From positions 124,001 to 188,000 of the forward strand of contig WNYE01000007.1 in NCBI GenBank assembly GCA_021396245.1: a stretch of 64,000 nucleotides of DNA, given 5' to 3'. Shown here piece by piece: positions 36,204 to 46,040 of the stretch. The position numbers and the translations under genes were made by a program. Within the stretch, counting starts at the first letter, position 1. Each line of letters begins with the position of its first letter. Source of the DNA: Sporothrix humicola. Taxonomy: Eukaryota; Ascomycota; Sordariomycetes; Ophiostomatales; Ophiostomataceae. The notes below the pieces were generated by a model. That model worked only from the letters and a program-made list of their open reading frames with translations, made no database searches and had not been told where the DNA came from.

Positions 36204-36779
36204 TTACAAAAACGAAACAAGACCAATAACGGCCGCCGCGGCCAGCAGGATCGGCCGGCCCAGGCTCAGCGTCGCCCAGCGGTCGACCAGCTGCTTGGCC
36301 GACTCCTCCTCCTGGGCCGTCCAGACGGTGCCGCCACCGGCAGCCCGCTCAGCCTTGGTCACCTTGGCGTCCGTCTCGGCGAGCTCGGCCTTGGCCAGCA
36401 GCTCCTTGTTGGTGGGGCGCAGGACGAGCAGCGTGTAGGGGACGATGGCCAGACACAGGCCGGCAGCGACGAGGGGCAGCGAGCTCGTGGTCACTTCGAG
36501 CGACGAGGGGCCCGTGGCATTGGCCGTCTTGTAGTAGGTGTAGCCGAATGCGGCGGCGGCTGTGGCAGCCGAAGCAGGGAAGACGATCTTGCCGTCCTGG
36601 TAGGTACGGCCCCACTGGCGCAGCATGAGGCCCGTAGGCGACTCGAGGATGCGCGGGACGAGGAACGTCGATAGACCCAGAGAGCCACCGGCCGCGGCGG
36701 CGCTGATGAAAATGGAAGCGGCCTGGGCGCCGCGGACAGTGTCCGAGACGGTAGTAGGGGCGTTAAAAGAGATTGACAT
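36204..36779 (-). CDS. DUF1772 / anthrone-oxygenase-like membrane protein
   Basis: 191 residues in one exon. Four hydrophobic segments are visible, at about 20-40, 65-85, 105-125 and 172-190, with the conserved-style motif GLSTFLVPRILESP after the first and a long soluble loop between the third and fourth. This matches the DUF1772 family, which includes anthrone oxygenases of polyketide clusters, but most fungal genomes also carry orphan members of unknown role. No polyketide synthase is nearby, so a housekeeping or unknown function is more likely than anthrone oxidation. It is convergent with the aldehyde dehydrogenase gene (288 bp gap). Confidence 0.8.
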   Translation of the reverse strand: MSISFNAPTTVSDTVRGAQAASIFISAAAAGGSLGLSTFLVPRILESPTGLMLRQWGRTYQDGKIVFPASAATAAAAFGYTYYKTANATGPSSLEVTTSSLPLVAAGLCLAIVPYTLLVLRPTNKELLAKAELAETDAKVTKAERAAGGGTVWTAQEEESAKQLVDRWATLSLGRPILLAAAAVIGLVSFL

Positions 36780-37945
36780 GATTGCGGTGGTGCGTGTCTG
36801 TGATAAAAAAAATGATTGATGGTGGTAAAGGTGGAAAGTTTGAAGAAAGGTGAATGAAGAATTGAAAGTCCAAAGAGGATAAAAAATGCTTCAAGGGAGC
36901 TTATGAGACCAGTTATATGTTTTCTCGAAAGGCAATTACCTCCTCGATGGTCGCGCCGGGAAAGAGCAACCAGGAACCGTTCGACCAAGAAAGACAGGAG
37001 CTCTCCTGGTTGACGTCATGCATTCAGGCAGAAGCTAAAGGTCTTGTGGGGACGGGTTCCATTCTGCTGCAAAAAGCACACAGAGGAATGCCAATGGCGT
37101 GAGGGGCACGGCGCTAGCTTACCCGATTCAGTGGGATCGATCGCTACAAGTGCCTGCAAGTGCCTGGATTTCGGATTTCTCTAGCGCAGCATCACTGCCA
37201 GAACAGTTGGTTTCAGTGACGACAAGCTGCGATCAATGACAGCTGCCAGTAAGCCAACGTGGTTGGAAGACAGCAGAATGATGCAGATCGGCCGGACGAG
37301 ATGGCTTCTCGCATCCTCGGGTATTCTCGTGAGCATATTATGTTTACAGAGTACATTTTGAGAATACTTCTACGGCTTTTCCGTTTTGGGCATCTACTGG
37401 TGGTTATTGGGTAATTTAGTATTCCTTGCAATTCCTTTGTATTCTCTCGTTCGCGTGAAGTCAGCTCAATGGTTCGACGAATATCTCAAGGTCGCCTCTT
37501 ATATGAAATGAAAGTAACAGAGGACGGACGGCCTATACATGCAAACTATGAACTCATAAACTCGTAGGGTTGCTCGGCTTGTAGCTCGAGACAGGCAGAA
37601 AATGAAAAGAAGAATCACAAATGAACAGAATATGAAAATGTATGAGAAACGTATGAAAGAAATCGAAATGACAGAGCAAACCCCCTTTGTATCCTCAAAC
37701 TCCACTCGCCAAACGATAAGCACAAGTAAAGGCTATCCACTTGTTCAAACTCTCCACAAGTCAAGCTGTCTGGTTCCACCGCATACGTCAGGCATCCAGA
37801 TACGGAGTAGATGTGGACGACCAAGACCAGGAGAGACGACAGACAAGTGTGTGTACAAGACAGGCCAGACAGTCAAGAGAGAAAAAACGTCTGCTTCGCA
37901 GCTAGACGCAGAAAGACACAGAGGGACACAGACAGAGAGAGACGG
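36780..37945. other. Intergenic region between two minus-strand genes
   Basis: About 1.2 kb holding the promoter of the DUF1772 gene and the 3' flank of the SET gene. No coding frame is supported. Confidence 0.55.
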
Positions 37946-40168
37946 CTACCAGATCCGGTTGTACATGTCCTTGGTCAGCGCCTGGGGCACGCCGTCCGCG
38001 TCGACGTCTTCACCGGCACAGGCGCTGCACATGCACCAGAAGCCGAAGCGCTCGAGCAGCATGCGGCGCGACTTGCCGTAGGAGATGAGCAGCTCGGCGC
38101 CCTTGCGGATGCGGGCGACGGCGGTCATGGTCAGGACGTTTTGGCGGCGGTCGTAGCGGTAGCCGACGTTCTGGGCTGGCGACGGGCTGCAGGCGTGGTT
38201 GAAACGGGAGGCGACCAGAAAGAGGGCGTCGAGCTCGCCGGCGACAAACGTGTTGGCGGTCCAAATCTGTTCGACGCGCGAGGCGCGGGGGTCCGGGTGG
38301 TGGCCTGTCAACGCAAAAAACTGAGACTTTTCGTCGGGCGTCAAAGCCTGGAGATTGCTCAAGAGGTGCATCATGCTGGAGCGGACAAGGGGCTTCTCGA
38401 CGAGCAGGTGCTCGCCACGGGTAATGTCGCGCAGGGCAAAGCAGCCGAGACCGCCGAGTGCAGAAGGCCGGATGGCGAACATGCCGTTGACTTCGAGAGT
38501 GGGCACGAGGGCGGGAGGAATGGTCGTCTTTGTTTCCGCAGGCTTTTCAGCGTCAACAACAGGAACAGAAGAAGACCAGGCCGGTTGAGGAGGAGTGGGA
38601 GAGGTGGGGGCAGCGTCAACAGTCTCGTCGTGTGTAATGGTCCAGGTGGTCCAGGCCATTGTGGGGGTTGAAATCTGAGCAGCTGGCTCGCCGGGCAGGC
38701 CAATGTCCAGAGTAGACCAGCGGTCAGCGGCAGCGGTGTCAGAGAGAGGGACAGCAGCGGCAGACTCGGTAGAATCAGCAGGCTTGGAAGACTCGACAGG
38801 CTTTGCCGTCTCAGAAGCCTCAGAAACTTCATGAGAATCGGTAGAACTGTCGACAGTCTTGTCCGCAGTCTTGTCACAAGTCTTATCCGCCTCGGCCGGA
38901 ATGGTCACAATCCGCGGCGGGCACAGGCCCTCAATGTCCACGTAGCTCAGCCCGACGGCCGTCTTGAGCACGTTGCGGCGCAGAATGGGCGTGTACTTGG
39001 ACTCGAGCTTGTAGACGCGGCGGCCGCTGTTGAAGCCCCAGACGCGGAACTTGTCGGCAGCGTCGAGGTCACCGGTGGGGAACTCGAGCTCGACGACGCA
39101 CGGCTGTGCAGAAGGGTGGTCGCTGCTGCCATCGAAATTGAGAGAAAAGCTGCGCTGGGTGTAATTGTGGTTGTGGTGGTTGTAGTCGTCGAAGCGGCTG
39201 GCGCGGTGGAGGAGACGCAGCTTGTTGTTGATGGCGCCGCCGGGCAGCTTGCCGGCGGAACGTTGCTGCAGCTGCTCTGCACGGCCCAGACGCGACAGGT
39301 GGCCGTGGGCCCGCTGAACGGTGGAGCGAACGCGCTCGTCCTCGCGGATCTCGAGCTCCGACATGATGGAGTCGGAGTCGTTGTATTGGTCGTCGTCGTC
39401 GGCAGGAGAGGAGTCGTCGTTGTTTGTGGTGGTGGTGGTGTTGTTGCCGTTGTCGTTGACGACGTTGTTGGTTGTTGTAGTTTTGGTGGTGTTTGGGTCG
39501 TCGTTCTTCACGGCGCTAACAACATTGATGTTGTTTATTGTGGTGGTGGGAGTGGTGGTGGGAGAGTCTTCGTCGTCGGACGCGTCAGTATCGTCGGCGT
39601 CCGCATAGACAGGCCGGTCGTGGCCGTACCCCTGAGAGTAGCCGTATGGACGGCTGGCTCTCAGGGGCTTGGCCACGACGGCTGGGACGACGGTGGTGGC
39701 GGGAGTGGAAGGAGAGGACTCGGGGGAGGAAGGAGAGCCCGGAGTGCTATTGTCAATGATACTATTGTCAGTTGGCTCCTTCCTCTATTGACAACGGGCT
39801 AGCTCTTGTTTTCCATCTCTCGTCTCTAGTCGGGTCAACACTTACAGCTCAGCCTCGTCACTCGAGACCTCGACCGCCTCGTCATCATCAGGCTCAGATG
39901 AGCCTGACTCTTCTGCAGTCACCTTGGCAACGGCCTTTGAGACCATTTTCTTTTCAATAACGGCCTGTTCATCAAATGTCTTGTTAGCACTGTTCTTGCA
40001 CGATGTTCGTCTAAGGCCGAAAAGGGAAGGAGCGAGGGACTTGGGATTGAAGCTCAATCTAGGAAGGAGGGGGCACAGAAAACGCACCTTGGGCCGGTCT
40101 TCACCAGTGTCTTTGGTCTCAAGAGACTCAAAGAGTCCCTCGGACAGCGACTCTTTTAAGAGAGGCAT
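37946..40168 (-). CDS. SET-domain protein with two small N-terminal exons
   Basis: The large reading frame (37946 upward) has no ATG before its stop boundary near 39788, so I join it to upstream exons: 40168-40088, 39964-39846 and 39746-37946, 666 residues. The last intron uses GTAAGT, an ACTGAC branch site and a CAATAG acceptor. A second in-frame AG 15 bp upstream (exon from 39761) would give 671. The N-terminal half is acidic, Asn/Thr-rich low complexity. The SET domain spans about 489-645: GGLGCFALRDITRGE, NHAC at 583-586, ISYG at 621-624 and a post-SET-like CMCSAC at 638-643. Family members are lysine methyltransferases of histones or other proteins. The substrate is unknown and the variant NHACSPSPAQN differs from canonical NHSCxPN. 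The alternative start is the internal ATG at MSELEIRE. Confidence 0.75.
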
Positions 40169-40194
40169 GTTTGTGGTTGGTGGGGGGAGGGAGA

Positions 40195-40242
40195 GGGGAG
40201 GGGAGAGGAGAGGAGAGGAGAGGAGAGGAGAGGAGAGGAGAG
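40195..40242. repeat. AGGAG pentanucleotide tract upstream of SET gene
   Basis: About nine units of AGGAG (CTCCT on the gene's strand), 30-75 bp before the SET gene ATG, so probably in its 5' UTR or core promoter. Polypyrimidine leaders are common at fungal genes; this one is an actual microsatellite and could vary between strains. Confidence 0.8.
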
Positions 40243-41052
40243 TGGTGTTATGATAGGAAGAGAAAGAACGTTTGTGGTGCACAAAGGCGAAAAAAGTTGG
40301 TGACAAGTCTGGATTTTGATCAAAATCCAAACAAGTCTTCGAAGTCTGGAGATCGAAAAAAAAGAAGGAGGGAGAGATGCGAGAGGAGAGGTGGGAGGGC
40401 GCGGTATTTATAGTTATGGGCGTGGGTTGGGTAAGAAGATGGGTGACTCGAGAAGTGAGCCCGTTTGCATGCAAACGAAAAGTCAAGACGAAGTCATGGC
40501 AGAGTGCCAGCTATTGTGATTGTTGTATTGATGTGTAAGTGGCTTCGATGTGATGTGAGGCCTAACACGCGGGGATGAATGGGATGTGACGATGGTCTAA
40601 TTGGGATGAAAGGACAATGTGAAAAAAAATACGTCTAAACTGAAGATCAGAGAACATGGCAATGGAGATGTCAGTCTGAACTACAATACAAGTCGAGAGG
40701 GATTTGAATATGTGCGTTTGCAGACCAGTCAAAATCGAATGTGAGGGCAGCCTCGTGGATATCCCGATCTGAAAGTGATGTAGAAGTGCTTCAAGATCAA
40801 ACATTTAGTAAATTGGCTTTAGTCTCTCGTTTCCAGCTATCATTTAATGACACTGCAGTCACATTCACCTTCGCACACAGTCTAGGTGCGTTAGATTTAT
40901 TTATTCGCCTTTTGCATCATCATCAACTGACACTGTTATCAGATATCTTTAGTAGAACACTAGTTACATATGATTGTATTTCATGGCTTCTGTCTTGCCC
41001 TATCTTCAGTCTAATATCTATCCTCCCTCACTTTCTGATGTCCATTTACTCG
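40243..41052. other. Intergenic region, no gene seen
   Basis: About 0.8 kb of AT-rich sequence comprising the SET gene promoter and the 3' flank of the His-rich gene. No coding frame is supported. Confidence 0.55.
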
Positions 41053-43071
41053 TCATTCACCACCTAGACACCACAAAACTGACGAGTGCGTCACATTTTG
41101 CGCCCTCTCCAGGACAGCCAATTGTGACGGGTTTGTGAAAACACGGTCATGCCAGCCCAATTGCGGCGGATCAAATGGTGGAATGTCTGGCAGGAGAGCT
41201 CGTTCTCGACCCATGGACGGAATCTTGAAGCCGTCTCCCTCGGCGAGTGCAGCCTGGATGAGCTTTTCACGGCAGCCCGACAACAGCCACTCGCATTTGC
41301 GATGCATGAGCCATTTGAGAGCGTTGTCCGTATCACCGCCGAGGATGAACTGCTGATGGAGATAGTGGCCATGTTCGTCTTCGTCATCTTCAATGTCATG
41401 ACTGTGACTGTGGCTGTGACTGTAGTCATGATGATCATCATGATTATGGTCATGGTCATGGTCATGGTCATGGTCATGGTTATAGTGATGTTCCTTGTCA
41501 TGACCATTTCCTCCACTCTGATGATATTTTTGTGCACACTGTAGACACGTCAGGAGTGGTGGCTGTTCCAGCTCCATCCCTTGAGATCCATATATCTTCT
41601 CCTTCTCGTTGTCCTTGTACCCAAGAGCCTCGTGCGCTCTGACATAGCCCATGTAGTACTTGTAGGGAAGGTCATATAAGCCGCGGAAACGGAACTGGTC
41701 GACGCTCATCAGCTGCATGAGCCGGTCGAGGTCTTGCACGGTCAGATCGAAAAAGACTTGGTCGTCGCGAAGGTTGTCGCCCAAGAAACTTGTCTTTTGA
41801 TTTCTGCCCCTCGCATGGTACATCAAATTGTCCTCTCTCCGTCGGGAATCCTGGCGCCGTGTCGGCTCGTCGTCGTAATGGTCGTCAAAATGGCCAAAAT
41901 AGCCATCAATAATATCGTCGCAGACTCTGAGGTCGAAAGGATTGTCGTCTTCCTCTTCATCGTCCTCCTCCTCCTCTTCTTCTTCTTCTTTCACAACCTC
42001 CTCAGCACTTTGATCATCATCGTGCTTGAGCATCCGGTCCAAATACCACAGCTCTCGCGGCGCACTGGTCGAGAACAAGAACCAGGCGATCTCGGCCTCG
42101 GCTTCAATCGCCGCACGAGCTGCTTCCTGTGATACCGATGACAATCGCTGGAGAAAGTTGCTGTCGGCAAATCCTCCTGGTCTGGACGATGACGTCTCTG
42201 TCTCTGTCCCCGTCTCCTGTTGTGCCCGCGCCAAGGAAATAGCGCCAATTTCCTCCTCTAGAGAAATGCGCATACTCGTGTCGAATCCCCATTGCCGCGC
42301 CGTGTGGGCAAACGGCCGCTTTGCGTACGAGTACGGCGGAACAAGCGGCCGCACATGGCCCTGCACACGTTCCTGGATGACTCGCTGCAGAATCCACCGC
42401 ACGGGCGCAATGTCGGCCGTCCACATTGGGTGAACCAGAATGGTTGTCAGTTTAGCACAGTACTCGACAAACCGGGGCAGCCCCTCGTCTCTCTCTCCCT
42501 CCCCCATCTTCCTCTGGACGGCCGGCCGCAGTCCGTACCGGAAGAAATCGTTCAGGCCGCATCGGAACCGGTGCTGCAGCACGCCCCACAGCCGCACCTC
42601 GGCGTCAAATGGACTCTGTAGTCCCCTGGGCACCTGAGCCTGGAAGATGCGCAGCTGCTCCTGCTGGAACCGTTTGAAATCGGGTGACGCCACAAACTGC
42701 TGGTGCCGCAGTGCATGTTCGTGTGCGGTGCCCCAGATGCCGCGCGAAAAGATCTCGTCGGCCACGCCAAACATGCTGCCTGGCAACAAACTGCGGACAT
42801 ATGCGTCAGTCATTTGGGGGGCCTTGCGTGGTGTCGGTGGAGCCTGAGGAGGCGGAGGGAGAGATGGAGAGGTCGGTGATGCCGGAGGCTTCGGAGCCTC
42901 CTGTGCCTTTTGTCTCTTGATTCTTGTCGATTTCCTCGTCTCGACCACTGTACTCAGTGACTCTTTTTCCACCGACTCGACTCTCTTCCGCTTGATTCGG
43001 GAGCCTTTGCGCACAGGCGTCGGAGTAGGCTTCGTAGCCACGGTTGGCCGTCCTCGTCCTTGTCGTGTCAT
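41053..43071 (-). CDS. Hypothetical protein with AT-hook, acidic and His-rich tracts
   Basis: Single exon, 672 residues; I do not recognise a catalytic domain. The N-terminus has an AT-hook-like QGRGRPT (residues 4-10), followed by basic clusters RIKRKR and RKSTRIKRQK that could be nuclear localisation signals. A Pro-rich linker leads to a folded-looking region (about 85-350) rich in Trp, Phe and Arg. A run of Glu and Asp follows (about 355-377), then more folded-looking sequence, and a striking His/Asp-His/Ser repeat (about 523-562) encoded by a hexanucleotide repeat. A Cys pair CLQC lies just before it. Chromatin association and metal binding are plausible inferences from composition, not shown. 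The start is the only upstream ATG in frame. Confidence 0.7.
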   Translation of the reverse strand: MTRQGRGRPTVATKPTPTPVRKGSRIKRKRVESVEKESLSTVVETRKSTRIKRQKAQEAPKPPASPTSPSLPPPPQAPPTPRKAPQMTDAYVRSLLPGSMFGVADEIFSRGIWGTAHEHALRHQQFVASPDFKRFQQEQLRIFQAQVPRGLQSPFDAEVRLWGVLQHRFRCGLNDFFRYGLRPAVQRKMGEGERDEGLPRFVEYCAKLTTILVHPMWTADIAPVRWILQRVIQERVQGHVRPLVPPYSYAKRPFAHTARQWGFDTSMRISLEEEIGAISLARAQQETGTETETSSSRPGGFADSNFLQRLSSVSQEAARAAIEAEAEIAWFLFSTSAPRELWYLDRMLKHDDDQSAEEVVKEEEEEEEEDDEEEDDNPFDLRVCDDIIDGYFGHFDDHYDDEPTRRQDSRRREDNLMYHARGRNQKTSFLGDNLRDDQVFFDLTVQDLDRLMQLMSVDQFRFRGLYDLPYKYYMGYVRAHEALGYKDNEKEKIYGSQGMELEQPPLLTCLQCAQKYHQSGGNGHDKEHHYNHDHDHDHDHDHNHDDHHDYSHSHSHSHDIEDDEDEHGHYLHQQFILGGDTDNALKWLMHRKCEWLLSGCREKLIQAALAEGDGFKIPSMGRERALLPDIPPFDPPQLGWHDRVFTNPSQLAVLERAQNVTHSSVLWCLGGE
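41435..41490 (-). repeat. In-frame hexanucleotide repeat coding Asp-His
   Basis: GGTCAT repeats on the plus strand, read on the minus strand as alternating Asp and His codons inside the His-rich hypothetical protein. An AGTCAC/TGTGACTG-type repeat beside it encodes His-Ser. Unit length is a multiple of three, so length changes would keep frame. Confidence 0.85.
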
Positions 43072-45102
43072 TTGTCGTCTGTGTTCCGGTTTGTAAATTC
43101 AAATTCTGAGTTGTCTAAATGCTATGAAATATGAAAACGTGAAAAATAATAACGGTGGTGATATTTTACTTTGCTTTTTAAAACATGTTTGCCTCGCTAC
43201 ATTTATTCTTCTTTTATTAAATATGCAGGGCTCTTCTTGGTTCCCTTTATATTTCCTCAAAAACAAGCACCTGTTGGTCGCCGGGTGCGGCAAGGCTTCG
43301 GAGAGCCCATCAGCCAGTAACATGAAAAGACCATTGTTATGAAGCACTGCTGCCTTTGTAGTTGAATCCAGGGGCCAGGATTTATTGGGCGGTGCAACCG
43401 TCGTCTGTTGGACGTTTTTGTCGAGTCTTTGTGTCAAAGGACAAAGAAAAACGACAAGCAACAAAATGGCTGCCATATCATCAGTTCACAGGTATGAAGC
43501 CACAATATTAGTTATCTCCCAAGATTATTTGGGTAAAAAAAAATTACTTTGGAAAAGAAGAAAAGAATAGGTCCCTCAAAATATTCTAAATTTATCATAT
43601 CCTTATGTTTTGTTCACTGCCAATGTCTTTTGTTAGTGTTGGATGTGAACTAAAAAAGACCGGAGTTTCCCAAACGGGAAATACACGGCGGCACTCGTCA
43701 ATCTCTAGATGCGACCGATCTCTTCTAGAATTGTTCCATCGACCTATTTGGCCCCCTGGCCCGGCTTGCTATTCAGCTGCATTTTTGTGCTCTGAGTTTT
43801 CCTCAGTCTGGTGCAGCTCCTTTTATTTCACATCCCCAGATTTTCAGTCGATTTTTTCTGTCCTGCTGATGCCACCCCCACGCGTCTTTTTTATCGAATA
43901 AATCCATCAGAGGTTGTACGTAGCTTAGGACTTGAATAGAAACCACCTGGGAGAACAATGAAAGTACTCCGTAGCCAAAAGAAATAAGGTAAGACATCCC
44001 CTCGCTGCATGCTGCCTCACCGCCACATCCTCACCAAAAATGTGTACTGAGAGTCTGAGCACGACAGTTCCTTCTCAACCACCGATGTCAATGTATGGCG
44101 GTGGCGGGGAAGGACCGCTAGCTCCAGGGGAAAGGGCAGGCGGCAAAGTGGGGCCGGTGCCCATTGAGAGACAGGACGGCACTCTATTGTCGCTTTTTGT
44201 GATATTTCTATCTCAAAATTTTACAGTCTCTTGAGTTTCTATGAGAGGGAAAGGTCTATATATTAAGCTCAAGTCTCTACAAGTATATTCGAAGTTTGAA
44301 GTGCAGCCCGGGGCACCTTGAAGGAACTGCATTTTAGCGAGACATAGGCCGAGTGAGTGCTTCCTTCCTTCCTGGTCTCGCTGGTGAGGACCAGCCATAG
44401 AGGAAAGAGCCTAGACTCGTTACGAGGGCTATGGTTTCCTTATTGGGACAATGTGATCATCTCGACAGAGTGGAGAAGAAAAGAGAGTGGGAAAGAATTC
44501 CTCGAAGAGTATTCAATAAAACCTTCCTTCTTTTTAAAATCTACATTGTGTGCTGTAAAGAGCTCACATATGCTTTCTCCGTATTCTGCAGTATTGTTTC
44601 CAATTTTCTTGCTTGCTTTTATGTGGTCCATTCTCAAAATTGGCGACATCAAGTGCAGTCTGTGAAACCTTATCAAGCTCTTTCCTGCTCCAGCACGCAT
44701 ACTGAGCCCACTGCACCTTCCCAGTCCGCTGCACCCACGCCCCGACTCCGCAGTTGCCCACACTTACATCGTGCATCTGCCAGCAACCCCACAACAAGCA
44801 AGTGCGAAGGGCAATACAGATTTCCTCGACCCAAACACCAGGACCCAAACTGATACCGATCTGACAAAAGGGCTGAAAAAAAAAGTTTAAGGAGTAAAGA
44901 AAGGCAAAACAGCTCCGACTCTCATACATACAACTTTTTTGAGCTCTTGTTGACATCATTCTTCAACACCGCTTCGTTTGACCCTTCCCTTCCTCCCAAG
45001 CTCCAATTCACCTCCGATAACGAACTCCCCTTCTCAGGCTCGCCTCTCCTCACCTCGACTCTTTTCACGACCACTCCCTCTACACACTCACACATATTCA
45101 CA
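43072..45102. other. Divergent intergenic region, no gene seen
   Basis: About 2 kb between the divergent His-rich and Mpv17 genes. The last 160 bp before 45103 are C/T-rich leader. One TACTCCGTA motif occurs at 43965. The remaining short frames have no support. Confidence 0.55.
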
Positions 45103-45686
45103 ATGTTGGCCTGGTATGTTGAGCCTCGTTCTCAATCCTCATTGCTCTTCGATTTCCTCGTCTTTCTAACACCAACAGGTACAAAGCCCGCCTCGCGGCC
45201 CGCCCGCTGCTCACCCAGAGCGTCACAACCGCCGTCCTCTTTGCCGTCGGCGACATTACCGCACAGCAGCTCGTCGAGCGCCGCGGGCCTCAGGGCCACG
45301 ACGGCGTCCGCACGGGCCGCATGTTCTTGTATGGCGGCGCCGTGTTCGGTCCCGCGGCGGCCACTTGGTACAAGATTTTGCAAAAGCACGTTGTGCTGAG
45401 CACGCCGCGCAAGACGATGCTGGCGCGCGTGGCGGCGGACCAGGGCCTGTTTGCGCCCGTGTTCATCGGTGTGTTCCTGAGCAGCATGGCCGTGCTCGAG
45501 GGCGGCTCGCCCAAGGAGAAGCTCGACAAGAACTACAAGAACGCGCTGACGGCCAACTACATGCTGTGGCCGGCGGCGCAGATGGTCAACTTCTCCGTGG
45601 TCCCGCTGGAGCACCGCGTGCTGTTTGTCAACCTTGTGTCGATTGGCTGGAACTCGTACCTGAGCTATCTCAACAGCTCAAAGTAG
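45103..45686 (+). CDS. sym1: Mpv17/PMP22 family membrane protein
   Basis: Two exons, 45103-45113 and 45179-45686, give 172 residues. The 11-bp first exon encodes MLAW up to the split Trp codon. Donor GTATGT, a CTAAC branch site and CAACAG acceptor are clear. The protein reads MLAWYKARLAARPLLTQSV at its start, with GDITAQQ, GPAAATWYKILQ and a C-terminal NYMLWPAAQMVNFSVVP followed by VSIGWNSYLSYLN, which is the Mpv17/PMP22 signature block. Family members are four-helix channels of the inner mitochondrial or peroxisomal membrane; yeast Sym1 is needed for growth on ethanol at high temperature. The Sym1 orthology is likely but paralogues exist in filamentous fungi, so the symbol is tentative. Confidence 0.9.
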
Positions 45687-46040
45687 AGTGGGGTTGGCAC
45701 AGGGCAAAAGGAGGGAAGGATGACGGGGAACGATATACGGAAAACATGTTGTCATAGACTTCACGATCTTCTCACGGCGTTGGTGTTGCTGCTTCAAGCC
45801 ATTTTCAGCCACATGTTTGCGATTCATTTTCATGCCAAAATACGAGGACGGCGATCCCTTTAGATCTTTAAATTTAAAATTTTCATTTCCATTTTGATGT
45901 TGCTTCCTATTTTGCATAGATCGAAGAAAAAAATCAAGACGCTTCGTAAAAATAATCTCGCGCTATTAAACTTGCGCTGCAAATGTGTATCCCATCCCGC
46001 AGTACCCTTTTTTGTCTAATGCATTCCAGACCCAGCACGA
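45687..46040. other. Convergent 3' flanks
   Basis: 354 bp of AT-rich sequence between the ends of the Mpv17 and UAP1 genes, with AAATTTAAAATTT around 45870. No gene. Confidence 0.5.

Noticed and set aside
34428..36779. Aldehyde dehydrogenase plus DUF1772 as part of a secondary-metabolite cluster
   Set aside because: No synthase, P450, transporter or cluster regulator is adjacent; neighbours are housekeeping or unknown.
38831..39802. 323-codon plus-strand Val/Gly-rich frame
   Set aside because: Antisense shadow of the Asn/Thr-rich part of the SET gene.
39842..40486. 214-codon minus-strand frame as a gene of its own
   Set aside because: It reads through an intron with good GTGCGT donor, GCTAAC branch and CAG acceptor. 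Its upstream part is CT-rich leader, and its end is better read as an exon of the SET gene.
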